Shown: positions 1-6,032 of the stretch, one piece after another
Numbering within the stretch: position 1 is the stretch's first letter
How the letters are laid out: every line of letters starts with the position of its first letter
Origin: Burkholderiaceae bacterium
Lineage (GTDB): Bacteria; Pseudomonadota; Gammaproteobacteria; Burkholderiales; Burkholderiaceae_C
Length of the DNA stretch: 7,178 nucleotides
Assembly (NCBI GenBank): GCA_023262645.1
Contig: JALRAA010000070.1
Coordinates: 1-7,178 of the forward strand
Direction of reading: 5' to 3'
The notes under the pieces: generated by a model
What the model saw: only the letters and a program-made list of their open reading frames with translations
Told to the model about the DNA's origin: nothing
The model's database searches: none
Position numbers and translations under genes: made by a program

Positions 1-212
1 ACATGGGCGTCGAAGCCAAAATCATCGACAAGTCGGGCGCCTGGTATGCCTACAACGGCGAAAAAATCGGCCAAGGCCGCGACAACGCCCGCGAGTTTTT
101 GCGCGAAAACCCCGAATTGGCTGCCGAAATCGAAAACAAAGTGCGCGAGTCGCTCAATATCCCGTTGCTGGCCGCCGAAGTCGAAGAGACCAAATTGCAA
201 GCCGTTAAGTGA
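1..212 (+). CDS. recA: RecA recombinase, C-terminal part (5' end outside the window)
   Basis: RecA is the ATP-dependent DNA strand-exchange protein of homologous recombination and the co-protease that triggers LexA self-cleavage. Only the last 69 complete codons are present; bases 1-2 are the end of a split codon, and the ATG at base 3 is internal, not a start. What is seen is the conserved RecA C-terminal segment: GVEAKIIDKSGAWYAYNGEK, then the GQGRDNAREFL block, then a helix resembling E. coli PETAKEIEKKVRE. The catalytic core (Walker A and B, L1 and L2 loops) lies upstream and cannot be judged. The tail after the helix is short and only mildly acidic (AAEVEETKLQAVK), unlike the longer acidic E. 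coli tail. The stop is TGA at 210-212, and recX starts 8 bases later, the usual recA-recX pairing. Identification is very secure. Confidence 0.97.
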   Translation, partial: MGVEAKIIDKSGAWYAYNGEKIGQGRDNAREFLRENPELAAEIENKVRESLNIPLLAAEVEETKLQAVK

Positions 213-216
213 GAGG
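211..216 (+). promoter_or_regulatory. Probable ribosome-binding site of recX
   Basis: GAGAGG lies 4 bases before the ATG at 221 and overlaps the recA stop codon, so recX translation may be coupled to recA. This site is the main reason for choosing the start at 221 over the in-frame GTG at 209 or the in-frame ATG at 350. The match is partial (GAGG) and the spacing is short, so it is not decisive. Confidence 0.4.
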
Positions 217-220
217 TCCC

Positions 221-805
221 ATGGCAGAGCACAGGGCGTTCAAAGTGATTCAAGGTGGGGTGTCGCATGCGCCCATGCCCGTGGCGACAGACGCTGGCAA
301 CCATGCACGCGCCAAGCCGCAAGCCACCCCGCACGAATTTGACCAGCCCATGCCCAAACCGGTATCGCTCAAGGCACGTGCGGTGGATTTGCTGGCCCAG
401 CGCGAATACTCGCGCCAGGCATTGCAAGAAAAACTGCTCAGTGAACAAGCCAGTGCCGAAGATGTGGCGCAAGCCTTGGCACAACTCGAAGCGCGCGGTT
501 TGGTCGACGACACCCGTGTCGCAGAAACCTTGGTCAACCGCCGCGCTGGCAAATTGGGGAGCATGCGCTTGCGACAGGAATTGCAGGCCAAAGGTTTGTC
601 GGCCGACGTGGTTGCCGACGCTGTGGCGGCGTTGAAAGATTCTGAATTGGCGCGTGCATTGGCCATTTGGCAAAAAAAATTCGGTGTGGTGGCGACCGAT
701 GCCGCGACCCGAAATCGCCAAGCGCGGTTTTTGGCCACACGCGGTTTTTCAGGAGATGTGGTGCGACAGGTGGTGGCCGGACTGGCGAACAGCGAAGACA
801 TTTGA
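221..805 (+). CDS. recX: RecX, regulator of RecA
   Basis: RecX binds RecA filaments and limits their extension and ATPase activity; it is commonly encoded directly after recA, as here. From the ATG at 221 the protein has 194 residues. The RecX fold of repeated three-helix units is visible from about residue 48: SLKARAVDLLAQREYSRQAL (49-68), then GLVDDTRVAETLVNRRAGKL (93-112) with MRLRQELQAKGL, then RFLATRGFSGDVVRQVV (169-185). Residues 1-43 are a polar, Ala/Pro/His-rich extension with no family match that I recognise. RecX is usually about 150-170 residues, so the in-frame ATG at 350 (giving 151 residues) is a serious alternative start, although it has no clear ribosome-binding site. An in-frame GTG at 209 overlapping the recA stop is also possible. 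A run of eight A's (672-679) encodes Gln-Lys-Lys. The family is secure; the start is not. Confidence 0.92.
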   Translation: MAEHRAFKVIQGGVSHAPMPVATDAGNHARAKPQATPHEFDQPMPKPVSLKARAVDLLAQREYSRQALQEKLLSEQASAEDVAQALAQLEARGLVDDTRVAETLVNRRAGKLGSMRLRQELQAKGLSADVVADAVAALKDSELARALAIWQKKFGVVATDAATRNRQARFLATRGFSGDVVRQVVAGLANSEDI

Positions 806-812
806 TCTGCGA

Positions 813-830
813 GTCAACCACGGTGTTGAC
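813..830. repeat. Short perfect dyad downstream of recX
   Basis: GTCAAC (813-818) and GTTGAC (825-830) form a 6-bp perfect inverted repeat with a 6-base loop, starting 8 bases after the recX stop. It is only half GC and no T-run follows, so it is at best a weak or factor-dependent terminator of recA-recX. A function is inference. Confidence 0.25.
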
Positions 831-872
831 GCTGACAGGGTTACTCTACGGTCAGGTACATGCACAAACAAG

Positions 873-891
873 CTGAGCGGGTGCGGCTCAG
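873..891 (-). terminator. Possible hairpin terminator of argC
   Basis: CTGAGC (873-878) and GCTCAG (886-891) make a 6-bp GC-rich stem with a 7-base loop that includes the argC stop codon (888-890). On the minus strand it is followed by CTTGTTTGTG, moderately T-rich but not a true T-tract. Because argC and recX converge here, it could also help stop leftward or rightward read-through. Weak support. Confidence 0.3.
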
Positions 892-1814
892 ATGTTGAGC
901 ATCAAGCGCAAATTTTGCACCGCTGCACCACTGGCACCTTTGCCTAAATTGTCCAGTCGCGCCATCAACACCGCATGGCCGTATTGGGGGTTTGAAAAAA
1001 CACGCAACTCCATCAGGTTGGTGTCGTTCAAAGCGGTGGCGTCCAATTTCAAATCGTCTGTCGGTGGCAAAACCTTCACGCTGGGTTGTGTCGGGTCGTT
1101 GGTTTTTGCATAGTGTTCATGCAATGCCGTGTGCAAATCATCCGCGCTCACACGGCCAGGCAATTGCGCCAAGTGCAACGGAATCTGCACCAACATGCCT
1201 TGCTTGAAATTGCCCACGCTCGGCACAAACAGCGGGCGGGTCGTCAAGCCCGTGCAATGCATGATTTCAGGAATATGTTTGTGCTGCAATCCCAGCGCAT
1301 ACAAGGCGTACGGCGCGGCGCTGCCCGCTTCAAAAGCTTCGATCATGCTGCGCCCGCCGCCTGAATAGCCGCTCACTGAAGGCATGCTGAGCGGGAAATT
1401 CGCGGGAATCAATCCAGCATCCACCAAGGGTCGGATCAAGGCGATTGCACCCGTGGCGTAACAACCCGGGTTGGCCACACGGCGGGCTTGGGCAATCGCC
1501 GCCGCTTGCGATTCACACAATTCTGGAAAGCCGTATACCCAATCGGCATGGGTTCGGTGCGCGGTGGATGCATCCAACACACGAGGCTGGCGCGTGGTCA
1601 TGGCGTCGACCATGGCCACCGAGGCTTGGGCGGCATCGTCATGCAAGCACAGCACCACCAATTCAACCTCTGCCATCAGTGCTGCTTTGGCGACAGGGTT
1701 TTTGCGCTCAGCGGGGTCAATGCTCACCAGCGTCACATCGGGCATCAAGGCCAAACGTTCGCGGATTTGCAAGCCCGTGGTGCCGGCCTCGCCATCGATG
1801 AAGACTTTGTGCAT
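888..1814 (-). CDS. argC: N-acetyl-gamma-glutamyl-phosphate reductase, type 2 (short form)
   Basis: ArgC reduces N-acetyl-glutamyl-phosphate to N-acetyl-glutamate semialdehyde with NADPH, the third step of arginine synthesis, in the cytoplasm. From the chosen start the product has 308 residues. Seen in order: the N-terminal FIDGEAGTTGLQIRERL nucleotide-binding segment (5-21); LDASTAHRTHADWVYGFPEL (80-99); the active-site motif NPGCYATG (115-122) with nucleophile Cys118; SGYSGGGRSMIEAFE (148-162); and HKHIPE (178-183), where His180 is the likely general base. The length and GEAGTTG start fit the short type 2 branch rather than the longer type 1 enzyme. An upstream in-frame ATG at 1847 would add 11 residues, but the 1814 start matches the family N-terminus (MHKVFIDGEAG) and has an AGGAAAG site 6 bases upstream. 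It is a single gene on the opposite strand from both neighbours, with no other arg gene in view. Confidence 0.95.
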   Translation of the reverse strand: MHKVFIDGEAGTTGLQIRERLALMPDVTLVSIDPAERKNPVAKAALMAEVELVVLCLHDDAAQASVAMVDAMTTRQPRVLDASTAHRTHADWVYGFPELCESQAAAIAQARRVANPGCYATGAIALIRPLVDAGLIPANFPLSMPSVSGYSGGGRSMIEAFEAGSAAPYALYALGLQHKHIPEIMHCTGLTTRPLFVPSVGNFKQGMLVQIPLHLAQLPGRVSADDLHTALHEHYAKTNDPTQPSVKVLPPTDDLKLDATALNDTNLMELRVFSNPQYGHAVLMARLDNLGKGASGAAVQNLRLMLNI

Positions 1815-1820
1815 GAAAAG

Positions 1821-1827
1821 CTTTCCT
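1821..1827 (-). promoter_or_regulatory. Ribosome-binding site that fixes the argC start
   Basis: On the minus strand AGGAAAG lies 6 bases before the ATG at 1814-1812. The alternative ATG at 1847 lies upstream of this site, so the site supports the shorter 308-residue ArgC. Confidence 0.65.
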
Positions 1828-1894
1828 GAAAGAAATACGGCATCCAATGTTGCTGGGATCGATCACCCAACCGCCTCAAAACTGGCCTGCAAGC

Positions 1895-1912
1895 CTGTCA
1901 AACAACTGACAG
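1895..1912. promoter_or_regulatory. Perfect dyad in the argC/sucC divergent control region
   Basis: CTGTCA (1895-1900) and TGACAG (1907-1912) form a perfect 6-bp inverted repeat with a 6-base centre, inside the only space available for the divergent argC and sucC promoters (1815-2026). Read on the minus strand, the left arm plus one base gives TTGACA (1901-1896), an exact sigma70 -35 hexamer pointing towards argC, but I see no good -10 at 16-18 bases. It may be an operator. The rest of this gap is relatively AT-rich around 1921-1950, and I cannot place a convincing sucC promoter there. The sucC ribosome-binding site is also weak (AAGCGAG, about 5 bases from the ATG). Confidence 0.3.
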
Positions 1913-2026
1913 CAAACCCACATATTGATGCAATGCAGCATGATACATTTCGTGCCAGTTCAGCCCGATAAGGGCATGCATGACGCTCGGCGACAGCAGT
2001 CATCGTCAGATTGAAAGCGAGTTCTT

Positions 2027-3190
2027 ATGAAAATTCATGAATACCAAGGCAAGGAGATCTTGCGCCAGTTCGCTGTGCCTGTTCCTCGCGGCATCGCGGC
2101 ATTTACCGTGCAAGAAGCCGTGGAAGCCGCTCAAAAACTCGGCGGCCCCGTGTGGGTGGTGAAAGCGCAAATACATGCGGGCGGACGCGGCAAAGGCGGC
2201 GGCGTGAAAGTCGCCAAAAGCATCGAAGACGTCAAGAAGCTGGCTTCAGAGATTTTGGGCATGCAACTGGTCACCCACCAAACCGGCCCAACGGGTCAAA
2301 AGGTGCGTCGCCTCTATATCGAAGACGGCGCTGACATTCAAAAAGAATATTACGTGTCACTGGTCACCGACCGCGCATCACAAAATATTGCATTCATTGC
2401 CTCCAGCGAAGGTGGCATGGACATCGAGCAAGTGGCGCATGACACCCCGCACAAAATCGTGACCGAACTGATCGATCCCTTGCAGGGTTTGGGAGACGCG
2501 CAAGCCAAAAAAATCGCCGACGCGATTGGCATTCCTGCCGACTCCACTGCGCAGGCCGTGGACGTGTTCAAGAAGCTCTACACCTGCTATATGGACACCG
2601 ATGCTTCGTTGGTAGAAATCAACCCGCTCAACCGGGACAGCAAAGGCCAGATTGTTGCCTTGGATGCCAAATTCAACTTTGATGCGAATGCGTTGTTTCG
2701 CCACCCGGAGATCGTGGCCTACCGCGATCTCGACGAAGAGGACGCTGCAGAGATAGAAGCCTCCAAATTTGACCTGGCCTACATCAGCTTAGACGGCAAC
2801 ATCGGTTGCTTGGTCAATGGCGCGGGGTTGGCCATGGCCACCATGGACACGATCAAACTGTTTGGCGCCGAACCGGCCAACTTCTTGGACGTCGGTGGAG
2901 GTGCTACCCCCGAAAAAGTCACCGAAGCGTTCAAGATCATGCTGAAGAACCCCAAGGTCGAAGCGATTTTGGTGAACATCTTTGGCGGCATCATGAAATG
3001 CGACACGATCGCCCATGGCGTCATCACCGCATGCAAAGCCGTCAACCTCAAAGTGCCCTTGGTGGTTCGCATGAAAGGCACCAACGAAGACTTGGGCAAA
3101 CAAATGTTGGCCGACTCGGGTTTGCCCATCATCAGCGCCGACACCATGGCCGAAGCCGCACAAGCCGTCGTGGCTGCATTGAAAGCTTGA
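2027..3190 (+). CDS. sucC: Succinyl-CoA synthetase (ADP-forming), beta subunit
   Basis: SucC pairs with SucD to convert succinyl-CoA, ADP (or GDP) and phosphate into succinate, CoA and nucleoside triphosphate, the substrate-level phosphorylation step of the TCA cycle. The product is 387 residues, almost the same as E. coli SucC (388). The N-terminal ATP-grasp region starts MKIHEYQGKEIL and contains Lys46 and the glycine-rich GGRGKGGGVK (52-61); LVEINPL (195-201) carries Glu197 and Asn199, and LDAKFNFD (212-219) carries Asp213, the expected metal and nucleotide ligands. The C-terminal CoA-ligase part shows NGAGLAMATMD (264-274), DVGGGA (288-293) and NIFGGIMKCD (317-326). Leu codons are about half TTG, and Lys is mostly AAA. 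The sucD ATG follows the stop after 3 bases, so the two are surely cotranscribed. The start is secure from family alignment despite its weak ribosome-binding site. Confidence 0.98.
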   Translation: MKIHEYQGKEILRQFAVPVPRGIAAFTVQEAVEAAQKLGGPVWVVKAQIHAGGRGKGGGVKVAKSIEDVKKLASEILGMQLVTHQTGPTGQKVRRLYIEDGADIQKEYYVSLVTDRASQNIAFIASSEGGMDIEQVAHDTPHKIVTELIDPLQGLGDAQAKKIADAIGIPADSTAQAVDVFKKLYTCYMDTDASLVEINPLNRDSKGQIVALDAKFNFDANALFRHPEIVAYRDLDEEDAAEIEASKFDLAYISLDGNIGCLVNGAGLAMATMDTIKLFGAEPANFLDVGGGATPEKVTEAFKIMLKNPKVEAILVNIFGGIMKCDTIAHGVITACKAVNLKVPLVVRMKGTNEDLGKQMLADSGLPIISADTMAEAAQAVVAALKA

Positions 3191-3193
3191 ATC

Positions 3194-4087
3194 ATGTCCA
3201 TCTTCATCAACAAAGACACCAAAGTCATCACCCAGGGCATCACCGGTAAGACCGGCCAGTTCCATACCCGAACCAGCCGCGACTACGCCAACGGCCGCAA
3301 CTGCTATGTCGCTGGCGTCAATCCCAAGAAGGCGGGTGAAGATTTCGAGGGCATTCCCATTTACGCCTCGGTCCGCGAGGCCAAGCAGGCAACGGGAGCC
3401 ACGGTATCGGTCATTTACGTGCCCCCCGCGGGTGCTGCCGACGCAATCTGGGAGGCCGTTGAGGCCGATCTTGATCTTGCCATCTGCATCACCGAAGGCA
3501 TCCCGGTGCGCGACATGCTCGAAGTGCGTAACAAGATGAAGGCCAAAGAGGCAGCCGGCGGCAAAAAGACTCTGCTGCTCGGCCCCAACTGCCCCGGCCT
3601 GATCACGCCCGAGGAGATCAAGATCGGGATCATGCCCGGCCACATCCACCGCAAGGGCCGCATCGGCGTGGTCTCGCGATCGGGCACGCTGACCTATGAA
3701 GCGGTGGCCCAGCTCACCGAAATCGGCCTGGGTCAGTCCAGCGCTGTGGGTATCGGGGGCGACCCGATCAACGGTCTCAAGCACATCGATGTGATGCGCG
3801 CCTTCAACGACGATCCCGACACCGACGCCGTGATCATGATCGGCGAGATCGGCGGCCCCGACGAGGCCGAAGCCGCACGTTGGTGCAAAGCCCACATGAA
3901 AAAACCGATCGTTGGATTCATCGCTGGCGTGACCGCACCTGCGGGCAAACGCATGGGCCATGCCGGCGCATTGATCAGCGGCGGCGCCGACACCGCAGAA
4001 GCCAAATTGGCGGTGATGGAAGAATGCGGCTTCAAAGTCACGCGCAACCCATCTGAAATGGGCAAATTGCTCAAGGCCATGCTCTAA
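3194..4087 (+). CDS. sucD: Succinyl-CoA synthetase (ADP-forming), alpha subunit
   Basis: SucD binds CoA and carries the phosphorylated histidine of the SucCD heterotetramer. The product is 297 residues, slightly longer than E. coli (289). Seen in order: the Rossmann CoA-binding start with QGITGKTGQFHT (14-25); AICITEGIPVRDM (96-108); LLGPNCPGLITP (128-139); GRIGVVSRSGTLTYEA (155-170); IGIGGD-type loop VGIGGDP (185-191); IGEIGG (216-221); and GHAGALI (255-261) with the phospho-histidine His256. GAAAG (3181-3185), inside the end of sucC, is a plausible ribosome-binding site 8 bases upstream. Codon use changes sharply within the gene: residues about 19-228 use CTG/CTC, AAG and GAG, while the last 65 or so residues return to TTG, AAA and GAA like the neighbours. 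This points to a recombinant allele. Function is not in doubt. Confidence 0.98.
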   Translation: MSIFINKDTKVITQGITGKTGQFHTRTSRDYANGRNCYVAGVNPKKAGEDFEGIPIYASVREAKQATGATVSVIYVPPAGAADAIWEAVEADLDLAICITEGIPVRDMLEVRNKMKAKEAAGGKKTLLLGPNCPGLITPEEIKIGIMPGHIHRKGRIGVVSRSGTLTYEAVAQLTEIGLGQSSAVGIGGDPINGLKHIDVMRAFNDDPDTDAVIMIGEIGGPDEAEAARWCKAHMKKPIVGFIAGVTAPAGKRMGHAGALISGGADTAEAKLAVMEECGFKVTRNPSEMGKLLKAML

Positions 4088-4789
4088 ATGTGGCCCACCG
4101 TTGCCGACCCTGAATTTTGGGTGGGCTTGCTGAAAATCATTTGGATCAATGTGGTGCTGTCTGGCGACAACGCTGTTGTCATTGCCATGGCCGCTCGGTC
4201 GTTGCGTGCGGAAGAACAGCGACGCGCCATCGCTTGGGGTTCAGGTTTTGCGGTGGTGTTGCGGATTGCACTCACCGTGGTGGCGGTTCAGCTGATGGCG
4301 CTGCCTATGCTGCAAATCATCGGTGGTTTGCTGTTGTTGTGGATAGGGACACAATTGCTGGCTGCTGAAGAGGAAACAGAAGAAGCCAAAACCCACCACA
4401 GTTTGTATGCGGCCATCCGAACCATTTTGATCGCTGATTTGGTGATGAGTTTGGACAATGTGATCGGCGTGGCTGCTGCGGCCAAAGGCAATTTGTTGCT
4501 GCTTGCCATCGGGCTGGGTTTGAGCATTCCATTGGTGGTGTTTGGCAGTTCGCTCATGATCCAATTGATGACGCGTTTTCCTATCGTCATCAGCGTGGGC
4601 GCCGCCCTTATCGGTTGGGTGGCCGGAGAAACATTGATCAGCGATGTCTTGTGGGCGCATGGGATCGAAACAATCGCTTGGTTGCATTGGGCGGTTCCGA
4701 TCACCTGCGCTTTGTTGGTGGTGACCTCTGGTAGATGGCTGGCTTGGCTGTTTCCCAAACCCTCTCACACCGATATTGAACCCGGGTGA
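4088..4789 (+). CDS. TerC/YjbE-family integral membrane protein (probable metal-ion exporter)
   Basis: The protein has 233 residues and is mostly hydrophobic, with roughly seven predicted membrane segments. It shows the two TerC-family half-repeats: INVVLSGDNAVVIAMAARSL (20-39) with Asp27, and ILIADLVMSLDNVIGVAAAA (113-132) with Asp117 and Asp123. A charged cytoplasmic-type loop (EEETEEAKTHH, 94-104) lies between them, and SDVLW near 185-189 adds a further acidic residue. TerC-family proteins are linked to Mn(II) or Ca(II) export and metal resistance, and the YjbE branch is often under yybP-ykoY Mn riboswitches; no space for such an element exists here. The ATG directly abuts the sucD TAA, and the nearest purine-rich site (AAGG, 4073-4076) is 11 bases away, so translation is probably coupled to sucD. 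The family is secure, but the exact ion is unknown. Confidence 0.9.
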   Translation: MWPTVADPEFWVGLLKIIWINVVLSGDNAVVIAMAARSLRAEEQRRAIAWGSGFAVVLRIALTVVAVQLMALPMLQIIGGLLLLWIGTQLLAAEEETEEAKTHHSLYAAIRTILIADLVMSLDNVIGVAAAAKGNLLLLAIGLGLSIPLVVFGSSLMIQLMTRFPIVISVGAALIGWVAGETLISDVLWAHGIETIAWLHWAVPITCALLVVTSGRWLAWLFPKPSHTDIEPG

Positions 4790-4869
4790 CACCTGCTTAC
4801 CGATTTCGACATGTGCACTCTCACCGCCACGCAAACCGGTCTTGACAATGGGTGAACCCGAAACTACCC

Positions 4870-4874
4870 AGGAG
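4870..4874 (+). promoter_or_regulatory. Ribosome-binding site that fixes the prepilin start
   Basis: AGGAG lies 6 bases before the ATG at 4881. It rules out the earlier in-frame ATG at 4776, which would overlap the end of the terC-type gene and add 35 residues ahead of the prepilin leader. An exact TTGACA at 4842-4847 could be a -35 element for this gene, but no good -10 follows it. Confidence 0.75.
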
Positions 4875-4880
4875 TCTTTC

Positions 4881-5393
4881 ATGCGGCAACGCAAACAGCA
4901 TGGATTTACATTGATTGAATTGATGGTGGTGGTCGCCATCATCGGCATATTGGCCGCTCTGGCCGTACCGGCTTACCAAGATTACAGCGTGCGCGCCCGG
5001 GTCACCGAAGGCTTGACATTGGCGGGCACAGCCAAAGCACAGGTACAAGATGTTTTCAACAGCGGCAGTTTCTCGATCAACGGTTATGCCGCGGGTTACC
5101 AAGCACCAGCGGCCACTGCCAATGTCAAAAGCATTGCTATCGACCCGGCAACAGGCGTGATCAGCATCACCACCCAGAAAAATGCAGGCGATGGCGTTTT
5201 GCTGTTGGTTCCCTACACTGGGCAATCTTCAGCGGCAAGCGCATTGCCAGACGCCACGGCAGAGTTCAGCATGCCAGACCAATCGGTGGTTGCTTGGCGT
5301 TGCATGGCCAAAGGGGCCAGCGCACCCGGTGGGTTGACACTGAGTGCCACGGCCACATTGGCAGCCAAATACGCGCCCACTGAATGCAGGTAA
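4881..5393 (+). CDS. Type IV prepilin (PilA-like major pilin subunit)
   Basis: The product is 170 residues with a textbook type IVa prepilin start: a basic 8-residue leader MRQRKQHG, cleavage expected between Gly8 and Phe9 by prepilin peptidase PilD, then FTLIELMVVVAIIGILAALA with the conserved Glu at mature position 5 (residue 13). The hydrophobic helix runs from residue 9 to about 29 and continues as an amphipathic helix (AYQDYSVRARVTEG). The globular domain ends in a two-cysteine D-region, Cys141 (AWRCMAKG) and Cys169 (PTECR), which would form the usual disulfide loop. The mature protein of 162 residues is the size of a major pilin, but pilE- or pilA-type paralogues cannot be told apart here. 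The gene has its own ribosome-binding site and a 91-base gap from the upstream gene, so it may be expressed independently. No other pilus assembly genes are in view. Confidence 0.95.
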   Translation: MRQRKQHGFTLIELMVVVAIIGILAALAVPAYQDYSVRARVTEGLTLAGTAKAQVQDVFNSGSFSINGYAAGYQAPAATANVKSIAIDPATGVISITTQKNAGDGVLLLVPYTGQSSAASALPDATAEFSMPDQSVVAWRCMAKGASAPGGLTLSATATLAAKYAPTECR

Positions 5394-5475
5394 GGCCAGA
5401 ATAGGTTCGTGTTTTGTAAGCACCTGTGCACGGCTGAAGTTGCAACGGTACTGTTCAATGACAGAAAGCAGGGTT

Positions 5476-5491
5476 GGGTTGATATCAACCC
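5476..5491. terminator. Perfect 16-bp palindrome between the convergent pilin and moaC genes
   Basis: GGGTTGATATCAACCC is a perfect palindrome that can fold as a 6-bp stem (GGGTTG/CAACCC) with an ATAT loop. It overlaps the moaC stop codon (5485-5487) and is the strongest dyad in the 91-base convergent gap (5394-5484). It could end transcription from either side, but no T-tract follows on either strand, so a factor-dependent or transcript-stabilising role is as likely. The rest of the gap shows nothing convincing. Confidence 0.4.
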
Positions 5492-5958
5492 GCCACAAAA
5501 CTCCCGCTTTTACCGCCGTGCTTCTCCAGCAATTTGACACCCGTGATGGTCATGCCACGGTCGACCGCTTTGCACATGTCGTAGATGGTGAGCAGGGCGA
5601 CTTGCACAGCGGTTAACGCTTCCATTTCCACACCGGTTTGTCCGTGGGTTTCCACGGTGGCGCTGCAACTGATGCGCGCCGGTTCATGGTGGACAGAAAA
5701 ATCGACGGCGACGCGTGTCAGCGCAAGCGGATGGCACAAGGGAATCAAATCTGCTGTCTTTTTAGCACCTTGAATACCTGCGATGCGCGCGATGCCAATC
5801 ACGTCGCCTTTTTTGGCCGTGCCTGCCTCAATCAATTGCAAGGTGGCGGGCAACATATGTATCTCGCCGGTGGCCACAGCGATGCGGTGCGTGCTGGTTT
5901 TGGGGCCGACATCGACCATGTGCGCTTGGCCTTGTGCATCGAAATGGGTGAGGGACAT
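5485..5958 (-). CDS. moaC: Cyclic pyranopterin monophosphate synthase
   Basis: MoaC works after MoaA in the first stage of molybdenum cofactor synthesis, converting 3',8-cyclo-7,8-dihydro-GTP into cyclic pyranopterin monophosphate in the cytoplasm. The 157-residue product is close to E. coli MoaC (161). Characteristic blocks are seen: MVDVGPKTSTHRIAVATG (14-31); KKGDVIGIARIAGIQGAKKT (49-68), with Lys50 matching E. coli Lys51; LIPLCHPL (71-78), with His76 matching His77; and GVEMEALTAVQVALLTIYDM (109-128) followed by CKAVDR, with Asp127 and Lys130 matching the catalytic Asp128 and Lys131. All key residues are present, so the enzyme should be active. The start at 5958 aligns with the family; an AGG 8 bases upstream is a modest ribosome-binding site. 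It converges on the pilin gene and diverges from the M48 protease gene. No other moa genes and no Moco riboswitch are visible. Confidence 0.96.
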   Translation of the reverse strand: MSLTHFDAQGQAHMVDVGPKTSTHRIAVATGEIHMLPATLQLIEAGTAKKGDVIGIARIAGIQGAKKTADLIPLCHPLALTRVAVDFSVHHEPARISCSATVETHGQTGVEMEALTAVQVALLTIYDMCKAVDRGMTITGVKLLEKHGGKSGSFVAG

Positions 5959-6032
5959 GCTGTGAACCTGTTGTGATGAAAACCATTGTTCCCCGTTGGC
6001 TGAACCAAATACGCCGCAGGGGTAACATCCTT

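Noticed and set aside
1815..1847. Longer ArgC starting at the minus-strand ATG at 1847
   Set aside because: The ribosome-binding site at 1821-1827 and the family N-terminus both support the start at 1814.
1895..1912. LexA (SOS) box CTGT...ACAG in the argC/sucC gap, tempting because recA and recX are nearby
   Set aside because: The half-sites are separated by 10 bases, whereas the E. coli-type LexA box needs CTGT-N8-ACAG, and the adjacent genes are not SOS genes.
2789..3961. Long minus-strand open frame of 390 codons across sucC and sucD
   Set aside because: It is a shadow of two unmistakable genes; its translation is Gly/His/Asp-rich low-complexity sequence typical of an antisense reading of codon-biased DNA.
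4088..4130. yybP-ykoY Mn riboswitch in front of the TerC-family gene
   Set aside because: There is no untranslated leader: the gene begins on the base after the sucD stop.
4850..4859. GGGTGAACCC dyad upstream of the pilin gene as a terminator
   Set aside because: The loop would be only two bases, so it cannot fold as a hairpin, and no T-run follows.
4842..4870. Sigma70 promoter for the pilin gene (exact TTGACA at 4842-4847)
   Set aside because: At 16-17 bases downstream the sequence is CTACCC or TACCCA, a poor -10; I also see no sigma54 GG-N10-GC element there, so only the -35 match is noted.
4776..4880. Longer prepilin starting at the ATG at 4776 (35 extra residues)
   Set aside because: It would overlap the end of the TerC-type gene and put a non-leader sequence before a perfect 8-residue prepilin leader; AGGAG at 4870-4874 clearly serves the ATG at 4881.
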